Assembly: GCA_016715995.1 (NCBI GenBank)
Contig: JADJXF010000008.1
Coordinates: forward strand, 310,001 to 374,000
DNA length: 64,000 nucleotides
Direction of reading: 5' to 3'
Origin: Flavobacteriales bacterium
GTDB lineage: Bacteria; Bacteroidota; Bacteroidia; Flavobacteriales_F; PHOS-HE28
How positions within the stretch are numbered: the stretch's first letter is position 1; every line of letters starts with the position of its first letter. The position numbers and the translations under genes were made by a program. Under the pieces are notes generated by a model. It saw nothing but the letters and a program-made list of their open reading frames with translations. It was not told where the DNA came from and did no database searches. Shown in pieces: positions 32,699 through 41,611 of this stretch.

Positions 32699-35600
32699 AT
32701 GCGCAACACATTTCTCCTTCTCGCGTTCGCCCCGGCTCTGGCCTTCGCACAGAACGCCTCCAACCCCGATTGCGCCAATGCCTATCCCATTGCGGTGAGC
32801 AGCGGTGCGGTACCCGATGAGTGGGTGCTGAGCAACAATTCCGGCGAGGCCAACGCCATCACACCAGCGGCTTGCAGTGGCACCGGCTACAACGATGTGT
32901 GGTTCAAGTTCGTGGCCACCGCGAGCACATTGATCGTGGTGAACGACCTCCATTCGACGTACCCCTTGCACATCGAGGCGTTCAGTGGGGCCTGTGGCAC
33001 GCTGACCAGCATCGGCTGCACAACGGGCGCGAGCGTCACCAGCGCGCTGCCGCTTACCGGCCTGGTGGTGGGCACCACCTACCACTTCCGAAGCTACCAG
33101 CCCTTGGCAGGAGCGCACACGCTGCGCTGGGGCGTGGTGCATCCCATCACGAACAACGAGTGCGCCGGTGCCTTGGAGCTGATCCCGTCGCCGAACATCA
33201 CCCCGCTCACCCTGGGGCAGCAGTTCTCGTCCATCGGCGCCACCCAGTCGCAGCCCGGCTGCGGGGTGGCTGCCGCGAGCGATGATGACGTGTGGCTGCG
33301 TTTCACGGCAACGGGCACCAAGCACATGGTCGTCATCTCTCCAGAGATCGATGTGGTGGTGCAGGCGTTCACCGGCACCTGTGGGAGCCTCACCAGCTTG
33401 TGGTGCGAGGACGATTGGAACCTACGCCGCGAGATCACGGGCCTTACCCCGGGCCAGGTGATCCATCTGCGTGTGTACTCCGAGAGCACGGTCGCGCAGA
33501 ATTACGTGTGGTTCCGCGCTGCGATCGGAAGCCCGCCAGCGAACGATGAGTGCGCGAACGCGATAACCATTGCGGTGAACGAGACCGCCGATCCCGGCCA
33601 GGTGCATGGGTTCAACGTGGAAACGGCGACCGGTTCGGTCGTCAACAACTACTCCACACTACAGGACGTATGGTTCCGGTTCACCGCTCCGTCCACCAAC
33701 CTCGTGATTGAGAAGGTTGGATCCTTCAGCTTGGCGCTCTTCGATGCGAACTGCGTGGATGGGATCGTGAATGCAGGGACAACCACACCGCTCATCCTGA
33801 ACTCGCTTGTGCCGGGTAACTCATACAACCTGAAGGTGGGCGGTGCTTCTGTAGGAGGCATCCGCACGCGTGGTTTCACCACCAACGACGATTGCGCGGA
33901 CGCGATCGGCTTGCCTGTGCAGGAGCAGGATGACCCACTGCTCTACACAAATGCGGTGACCTACGGTGCCACAGAGAGCGCCACGGCCTGTCTTACCGGA
34001 ACGGATGACGACGTGTGGTTCAGCTTCACTGCTACCGCGCCTACCATCATGTTGCGTGCCTTCGCGGATGGTGTGGTGCTGCGCTACGAACTGAACACCG
34101 GCACCTGCGCGGCGCTGACGCCAATAGAATGTGGCGCCGTAGGCTTCACTACCGGCTCTCCGCTGGATAGTCTGGTGGTTGGCACCACCTACACCTTCCG
34201 CCTTTGGACGAACGGTACTGCACAAAGGCCGCTGAAGGTGGCCCTGGCGAAGGCGGCTTTGAACGATGAATGCGCAGGGGCGGTCCCGTTGGTGCCCACC
34301 AACGTGCTCGACTTCGATCCGGCCCAACGCACCGAATTCCGCTTTGCGACCTCTTCGCTTCCCATGTGCGGCAGTGCAACACCGACCATGGACCTGTGGT
34401 ATAGCTTCACGGCCACGGCAACCACCGCAGCGCTGGCGGTCCAACCACGCGGCCTCTTCGATGTGCGTACCGAGCTCTTTTCCGGCACCTGCGCCTCACT
34501 GACCAGCGTACTCTGCACGGATGAACAGGTAACCAACTACACGGGCCTTGTGCCGGGCAACACCTACTTCATTCGGACATATCCCTATGGTGGTGGGACC
34601 GAAGCGGAGTTCAGCCACCAGTTCTATGCGCCACCGGCGAACGATGACATGGCCGGAGCCATCCAGCTCATCCCGAATGGTGACGCGTTCGCCCACCCGA
34701 TGCGGCCTTTTGCGAATTACGGCGCGTCGATGTCGTTCCCGCAACCGGGCTGCTCAGGAACCCCGGCGAACGATACGTGGTTCTATTTCATTGCCACCGG
34801 CACACAGCACAGGGTGGGTGTGGACGTGGGCAGCCTCCACTATGAAGAGGCGGCCGCATCGCTGCGCATCGAGACGTTCCACGGCTTCCACATTGAGCCG
34901 GACAGTTTGCTCGCAAACGTGCTGGTCTGTGGCCAGAGCGCGAACGGCGTGAACGTGACGGGCCTCCTTGCCGGTGATACAGTGATGGTGCGCATCTACA
35001 ATTACTACTTCGGGCCGAACGACATCCGCACCTTCCATCCGTGGGTGGGCGGGTCCGGCACATCGGATGAAGCGAGCGGCGCAGTGGCCATCTCCGACTT
35101 CGATGTGTATGCGGTGGAGTTCAACACGGATAATGCGACGCAGAGCCTGCCCTCGAACGGCTGCGCGGTGATCGGCGACAGCGCCGATGACGATATCTGG
35201 TTCAAATTCACGCACGATGGCGAGGCGGCCACGGTCGTGTGCCACTTCCTGGACAACAATGTGGTGCTGGAGCTCTTCCAAGGTCCGGTTGGAAGCCTCG
35301 TGCCCATCGCGTGCGGCTACAACTACATGGTGCTGCCCAGTGGCATGATCGATGGGCAGGTGTACCACTTCCGCGTGTACAGCCGCAACGCCAGCGACCT
35401 CCATGGCAAGCTCGGCATCTTCCATACCCCACATCCCATGGAAAGCCCGTGCGCCGATCTGGATTGCCTGGGTCCGAATTTGGTGCTGAACCCCGGCATG
35501 GAATCGGACTTGAACGCGACGCAATTTGATCCGGATGGTTATCCCGACCCTATCGGCTATAGCCTGGCCCCGAACTGGCAAACAGCAGTGGCCACTTCGG

Positions 35601-36427
35601 ACAGCTACTCCTCCGGCAATGCGTACAACGATCTGCGACGCCTTCCGTTCAGGCTTGGTTCGAATGACCCCGGCTTCGCTTCCGATGTGCGTCCGCGTGG
35701 CGGTGGTGGAGTGACCGGAGCTTATGCCACTACCGCCGCAGCCTACCACGAGGCGATCGGTGGCCGGTTGAGCGCCCCATTGGTACCCGGCGTGCCCTAC
35801 CTCATCGCCTTCAATGTGCGGCTCCGATACGACCAAAGCGGCTGCAATGGGTTCGGGGCCCATTTGAGCATGGAGCCCGTCTCCGCGCTGTACCCGCCAT
35901 TCAATCCGCCCATGCAGATGGAATGGCAAGGTGGTCCGATCAATGTCACCAACGAATGGCAGACCATCTGTGGCCAGATCATCGCTGATCAACCGTACGA
36001 GCACATCACGATCGGCGTATTGAAGCCACAGGATGAGATCGAGTGCGCTTCAGGGGCCGGCCTCGTGTACTACTTCTTCGATGATGTGACCGTGGCCGAA
36101 GTGATCGATGCGCTGTGCGTGACGGTGGCTGTGGAGGACCTTGTTCCCGCGACCTCCGAGCCTGCTACCGGCGATGCCCTGCATGTGTTCCCCAACCCCG
36201 CGAACGATCGGTTGAACATCAGCATCGCAGAAGAGCTGATCGGCGAAGAGGGGGTGATCGAGTTGTTCGATGCAACGGGCAAACGTGTGCATGCGCGTGT
36301 GTTGCCATCGCTTGCGAGCAACGTGGTGCTGGAACTTCCTGCGCAACTTCGCGAAGGTTTGTACTTGGTGATGGTGCGGGTGGAAGGGCAAGAGCCGAAG
36401 TCGGCGCGGGTAGTGCTACAGCGGTGA
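32699..36427 (+). CDS. Large T9SS type A protein with seven PPC-like repeats
   Basis: 1242 residues. Signal peptide MRNTFLLLAFAPALAFAQ. Seven degenerate type A units follow, each with a (N)DDCA or NECA entry, DVWFxFTAT core, TGTCGSL-like segment and a closing TYHFRxY strand, ending near residue 910. The next region (about 915-1140) opens with LGPNLVLNPGMES and includes WQTICGQIIADQPYEHITIG and YYFFDDVTVAE, resembling a galactose-binding or CBM-like lectin domain. The end, HVFPNPANDRLNISIAEE to GLYLVMVRVEGQ, is a T9SS sorting domain. Repeat divergence is much greater than in the 1-6.8 kb genes, so this is an older expansion. A surface or extracellular adhesive role is inferred. Confidence 0.9.
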   Translation: MRNTFLLLAFAPALAFAQNASNPDCANAYPIAVSSGAVPDEWVLSNNSGEANAITPAACSGTGYNDVWFKFVATASTLIVVNDLHSTYPLHIEAFSGACGTLTSIGCTTGASVTSALPLTGLVVGTTYHFRSYQPLAGAHTLRWGVVHPITNNECAGALELIPSPNITPLTLGQQFSSIGATQSQPGCGVAAASDDDVWLRFTATGTKHMVVISPEIDVVVQAFTGTCGSLTSLWCEDDWNLRREITGLTPGQVIHLRVYSESTVAQNYVWFRAAIGSPPANDECANAITIAVNETADPGQVHGFNVETATGSVVNNYSTLQDVWFRFTAPSTNLVIEKVGSFSLALFDANCVDGIVNAGTTTPLILNSLVPGNSYNLKVGGASVGGIRTRGFTTNDDCADAIGLPVQEQDDPLLYTNAVTYGATESATACLTGTDDDVWFSFTATAPTIMLRAFADGVVLRYELNTGTCAALTPIECGAVGFTTGSPLDSLVVGTTYTFRLWTNGTAQRPLKVALAKAALNDECAGAVPLVPTNVLDFDPAQRTEFRFATSSLPMCGSATPTMDLWYSFTATATTAALAVQPRGLFDVRTELFSGTCASLTSVLCTDEQVTNYTGLVPGNTYFIRTYPYGGGTEAEFSHQFYAPPANDDMAGAIQLIPNGDAFAHPMRPFANYGASMSFPQPGCSGTPANDTWFYFIATGTQHRVGVDVGSLHYEEAAASLRIETFHGFHIEPDSLLANVLVCGQSANGVNVTGLLAGDTVMVRIYNYYFGPNDIRTFHPWVGGSGTSDEASGAVAISDFDVYAVEFNTDNATQSLPSNGCAVIGDSADDDIWFKFTHDGEAATVVCHFLDNNVVLELFQGPVGSLVPIACGYNYMVLPSGMIDGQVYHFRVYSRNASDLHGKLGIFHTPHPMESPCADLDCLGPNLVLNPGMESDLNATQFDPDGYPDPIGYSLAPNWQTAVATSDSYSSGNAYNDLRRLPFRLGSNDPGFASDVRPRGGGGVTGAYATTAAAYHEAIGGRLSAPLVPGVPYLIAFNVRLRYDQSGCNGFGAHLSMEPVSALYPPFNPPMQMEWQGGPINVTNEWQTICGQIIADQPYEHITIGVLKPQDEIECASGAGLVYYFFDDVTVAEVIDALCVTVAVEDLVPATSEPATGDALHVFPNPANDRLNISIAEELIGEEGVIELFDATGKRVHARVLPSLASNVVLELPAQLREGLYLVMVRVEGQEPKSARVVLQR

Positions 36428-36434
36428 ACACGGC

Positions 36435-36442
36435 TACCTTGT
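36435..36442 (+). promoter_or_regulatory. -7-like promoter element (TACCTTGT)
   Basis: TACCTTGT ends 5 nt before the ATG at 36448, within 15 nt of the previous stop, so the lipoprotein gene may have its own nearly leaderless transcript. Confidence 0.45.
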
Positions 36443-36447
36443 TCCGC

Positions 36448-37698
36448 ATGCGACCTCTAGCCGCGCTTCTCTTCGTTCCGCTCCTGTTCGGTTGTGGTGT
36501 AGCGGGGCCGGGGGTGCCCGAATACGTGCTCCCCGCTGAATGGGAACCGCATGCAGCGGTGTGGTTCACCTATGGGGACCTTTCCGTGGACACGGTGCTG
36601 GACAAGGTTGTGCTCGCCATGGACGCCGCGACAATGGTGGTCTGCGCCATCGACAATGACAGCGTTGCCGCGTCCCTTAGCGCTCGTTTCGACAGCTTGG
36701 GAATCGAACCCACGCGCTATCGTGTTGAAGTGATGGGCGATAGTCTCATCGTGCCAGGGGTGCGGGATTCCGGTCCCATCTTCCTGCGCCAACGCGATGG
36801 CGGTCTCGCCGTACTCGATCCGGATTGGAACTACTACGGTGATCATGGCAACGTGGTGGGAACACCGCAACGCCAACTCGCTTTCGAGGACAGTTTCCCC
36901 ACCATGATTGCGCGCAGGATGGGTTTGCCCGTGGTGCATAGCAACATGGTGATCGAAGGCGGAGCGGTGGAAGTCAACGGCGCAGGCGTCCTCTTGCAGG
37001 TGGAAGCGGTGACCATGCAACGCAATCCGGGCTGGAGCCGCGATAGCATGGAACACGAGCTGAAGCGTGTGTTCGGCGTGCAGGACATCATCTGGCTGAA
37101 GGAAGGTCCGGCCGATGATCAATGGTACTTCGTGCCGCGCTTGTACGGAAACGTGTTCAACCAAGGCACCGGTGGTCATGTGGACGAGTTCTGCCGCTTC
37201 GTGAACGACAGCACCGTGCTGCTCGCCTGGCCCGATGATGCCGACCTCGCGGATAGTTCACAGATCATTTCCCGCCAACGCATGGAAGTGAACCTGCGCA
37301 TCCTGGAAAAGTTCCGCGACAGGAACGGCCGCGCATTGAAGGTGATCAAAGTGCCCACGCCGGACACCGAGTTCCGCGATCATGTGGCGACCTCGAAACG
37401 CAGCTACGATCGCATGCTGATGGAACAATACACTGGTCTGCATGAAGGCGACAGCATCCGCTACATCCCTGCGGCGAGTTACCTCAATCTCCTCATCACC
37501 AATGGCCGCGTCTTCGCACCAGCGTATTGGCGCGAGGGCCTGCCCGCGACCATGAAGGAGAAGGACGAGCGTGTGCGTGCCATCCTACAAGCGCATTTCC
37601 CCGACCGCACCATCGTGCAATTGGATCCGCGTGCGATCAACTGGCACGGTGGCGGGGTGCATTGCTGGTCGCAACAGCAGCCTATGTTGAGGAAATAG
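36448..37698 (+). CDS. Lipoprotein of the agmatine deiminase / peptidyl-arginine deiminase family
   Basis: 416 residues from the ATG at 36448; the N-terminus MRPLAALLFVPLLFGCGVAG has a lipobox (LFGC), so the enzyme is probably membrane-anchored outside the cytoplasm. Family motifs: EWEPHAAVWFTYG at the entry, DSGPIFLRQRDGG, IEGGAVEVNG near residue 170, GGHVDEFCRF (His near 241), and the C-terminal nucleophile Cys near 406 in GGGVHCWSQQQP. These proteins convert guanidino groups to ureido groups (agmatine to N-carbamoylputrescine, or peptidyl arginine). A long upstream in-frame extension to 36115 is antisense-free but overlaps the T9SS gene and lacks a signal, so it was rejected. Confidence 0.88.
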   Translation: MRPLAALLFVPLLFGCGVAGPGVPEYVLPAEWEPHAAVWFTYGDLSVDTVLDKVVLAMDAATMVVCAIDNDSVAASLSARFDSLGIEPTRYRVEVMGDSLIVPGVRDSGPIFLRQRDGGLAVLDPDWNYYGDHGNVVGTPQRQLAFEDSFPTMIARRMGLPVVHSNMVIEGGAVEVNGAGVLLQVEAVTMQRNPGWSRDSMEHELKRVFGVQDIIWLKEGPADDQWYFVPRLYGNVFNQGTGGHVDEFCRFVNDSTVLLAWPDDADLADSSQIISRQRMEVNLRILEKFRDRNGRALKVIKVPTPDTEFRDHVATSKRSYDRMLMEQYTGLHEGDSIRYIPAASYLNLLITNGRVFAPAYWREGLPATMKEKDERVRAILQAHFPDRTIVQLDPRAINWHGGGVHCWSQQQPMLRK

Positions 37699-37714
37699 CG
37701 GGACATTCGCCCTT

Positions 37715-38917
37715 GTGAGCGCCCCCGCTACCGAACGCACCCACCTTCTTGATGCCCTGCGTGGCTTCGCGCTCTTCGGCGTGGTCTGGAGCAACTACGC
37801 ATTCCTATCCACGTGGATCATCCGCAGTCCCGAAGAGCAGGCGGCATTGCCCGGCGCATGGTTGGATGTGGTCCTGGGCCCCTTCCACGACATCCTCATC
37901 GACGGCAAATTCTACTCGATCTTCTCGTTGCTCTTCGGCATCGGCTTCGGCTTCTTCCTGGACAAGGGTGGTTCCGGCCAGGCCCGTTTCCTGCGCCGCA
38001 TGCTCTTGCTGCTGCTGATCGGTGTCCTGCACTTGCGCTTCCTCTGGGCGGGCGACATCCTCTCGCTGTATGCGATCCTGGGGCTGCTGCTTCCGCTCTT
38101 CCGGCATGTGGGTGATCGCGCGTTGCTGGTCATCGCTACGGTCCTGCTCTTGTCACCCATCGCCGTGGATACTGCACGGGTCCTCACCAATGATGCATTC
38201 TATCCGGCCGGTAAGGTCGCTGATGCACTGGAGGCCGAAGCAGCGGTGAAAGGCAGCAGGAGGGAGGTATGGCTTGCGGTTTCGACCGGTGGATGGAAGG
38301 AGTTCACCACCATCTGCGAGCGCTTCTGGCTCTTCCGCATTTGGATCATCCTGGACAGCAACCGGCCGCAGAAGGTCCTCGCGCTCTTCCTCATCGGCCT
38401 GTGGATCGCACGTCGCAAGCTTTTCGCCGATCCCACACGACACCGTACGCTTTTTAAACGCATCTGCATCGCAGGTGCGACCATCGGCCTGCCCTTCTGC
38501 GTGCTCAACTGGTACAGCATCAATTACCTGCCGCAGCTTCCCGAAGCGCAAGGTCTTGTTGGCACCGTGTCCTATGCCTTCGGTGTGGTGCTCCTCGCGC
38601 TGGCCTACGCGTCCGGGTTCGCGCTGCTTTGGACCGACCAGCATTGGCAGAAGCGCTTCGAAGTGCTCGCACCCATGGGGCGCATGGCGCTCACCAACTA
38701 CCTCATGCAGACGGTGATCGGCATATTCGTGTTCTATGGTATCGGCCTGGGTCTGGGTGGACGCGTGAGCATGGTGGGCTACGAGAGCATCGCGCTCGCC
38801 GTCTTCATCGTGCAGGTGATCTGGAGCCGCTGGTGGTTGGTGCGCTTCCAGTATGGACCGTTCGAGTGGGCATGGCGCTCGCTGACGTACGGGAAGGTGA
38901 TGGCGATGCGGAAGTGA
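37715..38917 (+). CDS. DUF418-domain membrane protein
   Basis: 400 residues starting at GTG 37715. The N-terminus LLDALRGFALFGVVWSNYAF is the typical YeiB/DUF418 entry, followed by a catalytic-like FYSIFSLLFGIGFGFFLDKG and many membrane segments. The C-terminal DUF418 part includes APMGRMALTNYLMQTVIGIF and closes with FQYGPFEWAWRSLTYGK. These are multi-pass membrane proteins related to acyltransferase-3 folds; the substrate is unknown. The gene follows the deiminase by 16 bp on the same strand. Confidence 0.92.
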   Translation: MSAPATERTHLLDALRGFALFGVVWSNYAFLSTWIIRSPEEQAALPGAWLDVVLGPFHDILIDGKFYSIFSLLFGIGFGFFLDKGGSGQARFLRRMLLLLLIGVLHLRFLWAGDILSLYAILGLLLPLFRHVGDRALLVIATVLLLSPIAVDTARVLTNDAFYPAGKVADALEAEAAVKGSRREVWLAVSTGGWKEFTTICERFWLFRIWIILDSNRPQKVLALFLIGLWIARRKLFADPTRHRTLFKRICIAGATIGLPFCVLNWYSINYLPQLPEAQGLVGTVSYAFGVVLLALAYASGFALLWTDQHWQKRFEVLAPMGRMALTNYLMQTVIGIFVFYGIGLGLGGRVSMVGYESIALAVFIVQVIWSRWWLVRFQYGPFEWAWRSLTYGKVMAMRK

Positions 38918-38991
38918 GTCGGCGATCCGATTCGGCCATCATCGCCGAAATAGCGGGCAGCGAGGTTCGGGTATGGCTTAATATTGATCGC

Positions 38992-39915
38992 ATGCACGCC
39001 AGCCTTATTGATTTCCAGCGCGTCCTCCAACTCCTTCAACAGAAGCTGCTCATCTGGACGGAAGAGCTCATCCGCATGCTGCCGAATCTGGTGCTGGCGG
39101 CGTTGGTGGTGGTGGCCTTCGGTCTGCTGGCCCGGCTGGCGCGTCGGTTGATCAACAAGCTCGTGCGCCGCTTCATCCCGGGCAACACCCTGCAGCGGCT
39201 CGTGGCCAACGGCGTGCATACAATGCTCGTGCTCGTCGGGCTCTTCATGGCGCTGAGCATCCTGCACCTGGACAAAACGGTGACCTCCATCCTCGCTGGT
39301 GCGGGAATCCTCGGACTGGCGCTGGGCTTCGCCTTCCAGGACATCGCCAGCAACTTCATCGCCGGAGTACTGCTTGCGGCGCAGCGCCCCATGCACGTGG
39401 GCGACCTGGTGCAGACCTCTGGTCAATTCGGCACGGTGGAGCGCATCGACCTGCGTACCACCGAATTGCGGGACCTGCAAGGACGACAGGTCATCATCCC
39501 CAACAAGGAGGTCTTCCAGAGCGTGCTCGTCAACCTCACACGCTACGGCATTCGGCGCGTGGACCTACCCGTCGGGGTGAGCTATGCCGAGGACTTGGAC
39601 CATGTGAAGGAGATCACAACCAATGCCATCCGTACCGTCCCCGACGTTCTCCTCGACAATGACATCGACATCTTCTATCAGTCCTTCGGCGACAGCGCAG
39701 TCCAATTGGAGGCCCGCTTCTGGATCACCTCGGTGAGCAACCGGCACTTCCACATCGTGCGCAGCAACGCAATCATGGCCGTGCGCAAGGCCTACCGTGA
39801 GGCGGGCATCACCATCCCCTTCCCCATCCGCACGCTTGATTTCGGCATCAAGGGCGGCGAGAAGCTGGATGCCATGCTCAGCGGGCCCATGAAAGGCGGC
39901 ACGGGCGTGGACTGA
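38992..39915 (+). CDS. MscS-family mechanosensitive channel
   Basis: 307 residues from ATG 38992 (upstream extension overlaps DUF418 and was rejected). Three membrane helices; the pore helix is ILAGAGILGLALGFAFQDIASNFIAGVLL, followed by the beta domain (VGDLVQTSGQFGTVERIDLRTT, RQVIIPNKEVFQSVLVN) and the C-terminal alpha/beta region. It gates in response to membrane tension and releases solutes during osmotic down-shock. Confidence 0.95.
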   Translation: MHASLIDFQRVLQLLQQKLLIWTEELIRMLPNLVLAALVVVAFGLLARLARRLINKLVRRFIPGNTLQRLVANGVHTMLVLVGLFMALSILHLDKTVTSILAGAGILGLALGFAFQDIASNFIAGVLLAAQRPMHVGDLVQTSGQFGTVERIDLRTTELRDLQGRQVIIPNKEVFQSVLVNLTRYGIRRVDLPVGVSYAEDLDHVKEITTNAIRTVPDVLLDNDIDIFYQSFGDSAVQLEARFWITSVSNRHFHIVRSNAIMAVRKAYREAGITIPFPIRTLDFGIKGGEKLDAMLSGPMKGGTGVD

Positions 39916-39947
39916 CGTCCGGTGATCACCAGACGTACCCGTAGCGA

Positions 39948-40358
39948 TCAAACAGTCGCAATCACCTTCAGCTCGATCGCGATCGGCGTGGGCAAGCAGT
40001 TGATCTCCAACGTGGTCCTGCACGGAGGGTCCTTCTCGAAGTACTCCTTCCACAGCAGGTTGTAAACAGGGAAATCGTCCTTCATATTGGTGAGGTACAC
40101 CGTTACGTCCACAATCTTCTCCCACGAAGAGCCTGCGTCCTCCAGGATCCACTTCACGTTCTGGAACACGCTGCGCACCTGCGTCTCGATGTCGTAGGAA
40201 AGGATGTTGCCATGAGCATCCAACTCCACGCCGGGGATCTTCTTCGTTCCCCGCTCACGCGGGCCCACGCCGCTGAGCAACAGCAGGTCGCCCACGCGGC
40301 GGGCGTGCGGGTAGTGGCCTACGGGCTCGGGGGCCTTGTTGCTGGAGATGCTGCTCAT
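39948..40358 (-). CDS. RidA-family protein, 2-aminomuconate deaminase-like
   Basis: 136 residues starting at 40358 (MSSISSNKAPEPVGHYPHA). The fold signatures are LLLLSGVGPRERGTK, TQVRSVFQNVKWILEDAGSS, VDVTVYLTNMKDDF, and the active-site Arg in PCRTTLEIN with Glu in IAIELKVIA, both needed for imine hydrolysis in RidA proteins. The PGVELDAHGN insertion resembles 2-aminomuconate deaminases of tryptophan and nitrobenzoate pathways, so the enzyme may act after the ALDH8-type enzyme encoded at 12858-14300. The gene overlaps neither neighbour and is divergent from the efflux operon (97 bp). Confidence 0.88.
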   Translation of the reverse strand: MSSISSNKAPEPVGHYPHARRVGDLLLLSGVGPRERGTKKIPGVELDAHGNILSYDIETQVRSVFQNVKWILEDAGSSWEKIVDVTVYLTNMKDDFPVYNLLWKEYFEKDPPCRTTLEINCLPTPIAIELKVIATV

Positions 40359-40455
40359 GGCGTTCGCTTGCGTCGGTGAAGATCGCGCGATCGTTGCCAA
40401 TCCTGTGCTGAGGGTGCTCATGCCCGGAAAGCGAGAAGCGCCCGACCTTCGCCCT

Positions 40456-41535
40456 ATGCTGCATCGTTCCCTGCCAATTGCATTGCTGGGCCTGCTGGCC
40501 TGCGGACCGAAGCCGGAGACCATCACGCCGCAGGAAGGCCCCATCACCGAAAGCATCTACGCCAGCGGCGCGGTAAAGGCCGAGGGGCAGTACCAGGTCA
40601 TTCCCAGTGCGAACGGCACGGTGACCGCGCTGCTCGTGAACAAAGGCGATACGGTGAAGGCGGGTCAGCCACTGCTGCGCATCGACGACCGTAGCAGCAG
40701 CGCCGGTGCGCGCACTGCCGATGCCCAGTTGCGACTGCTGGAGCGGAACGTGCGCGAGGATGGACCGGTGCTGACCCAGTTGCGCGAGGCGATGGAGCAG
40801 GCCCGCGACCGCTATGCCGTGGACAGCGTGAACCATCTCCGCCAGCAGGAGCTCTGGTCCAAAGGCATCGGAAGCCGCAACGACCTGGAGCAGCGCGAGC
40901 TGGCCTTCACCACCAGCAAGGCGGCCCTCAACCGCGCGTCGAAGGCCCTCGACGAGATCCGGGAGCGCCTGCGCACCGAGCTGAGCGTGGCGCGCAACAA
41001 CGCCGTCATCAGCGAAGCCGGCAACGACGACCGCACGCCACGGAGCCTGATCGACGGTATCGTGTACGACCTCATGATCGAGCCGGGCGAACTGGCCACC
41101 ACGCAGCGGCCGGTGGCCGTGATCGGCAGCGCCACGGACCTCTATCTGGAACTGGAAGTTGACGAGTACGACATCACGCGTGTTCAGGTCGGGCAGGAGG
41201 CGCACATCACCATGGACAGCTTCAAAGGCGAGGTCTTCCCGGCGCGCATCACGCGCATCATCCCCATCATGGATGAGCGCTCGCGCACCTTCAAAGTGGA
41301 GGCACGTTTCACCGGCACGCCGCCGCGGCTCTATCCACGGCTCACCGCCGAAGCGAGCATCGTGCAGCAGCGCAAGGAACGGGCGCTCACCATCCCGCTG
41401 GCCTATGTGGTGGACGATACCTGCGTGCTCGTAGGCAAGACGGAGCGCCGCCGGGTGAAACTGGGCCTGCGCGACCTGGAGCGGGTGGAGGTGCTGGAGG
41501 GCATCGATGCGACCACCTCGCTGTACAAGCCGTGA
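40456..41535 (+). CDS. HlyD-type periplasmic adaptor (membrane fusion) lipoprotein
   Basis: 359 residues from ATG 40456, with lipobox in ALLGLLACG, so the adaptor is lipid-anchored. Domain order: lipoyl-like half (GTVTALLVNKGDTVKAGQPLL), a coiled-coil hairpin rich in charged residues (about residues 95-185), the second half (SLIDGIVYDLMIEPGEL), and a beta-barrel (LYLELEVDEYDITRVQVGQE). It bridges the ABC permease to an outer-membrane factor in a MacAB-like exporter. A GACCTTCG element (40444-40451) precedes the start by 4 nt. The permease and ATPase genes follow on the same strand. The substrate is unknown. Confidence 0.92.
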   Translation: MLHRSLPIALLGLLACGPKPETITPQEGPITESIYASGAVKAEGQYQVIPSANGTVTALLVNKGDTVKAGQPLLRIDDRSSSAGARTADAQLRLLERNVREDGPVLTQLREAMEQARDRYAVDSVNHLRQQELWSKGIGSRNDLEQRELAFTTSKAALNRASKALDEIRERLRTELSVARNNAVISEAGNDDRTPRSLIDGIVYDLMIEPGELATTQRPVAVIGSATDLYLELEVDEYDITRVQVGQEAHITMDSFKGEVFPARITRIIPIMDERSRTFKVEARFTGTPPRLYPRLTAEASIVQQRKERALTIPLAYVVDDTCVLVGKTERRRVKLGLRDLERVEVLEGIDATTSLYKP

Positions 41536-41611
41536 TGATGCCATTCACGCACCAACCGATCCTTCCGGCTGCTTATGCTCGGCGGCTTTGCGCCTCTGCG
41601 GCCACTTGGTC

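Noticed and set aside
34754..36004. Minus-strand 416-codon open frame inside the 1242-residue T9SS gene
   Set aside because: It is antisense to well-supported repeats and shows no family features; long antisense frames are expected from the GC-rich codon bias.
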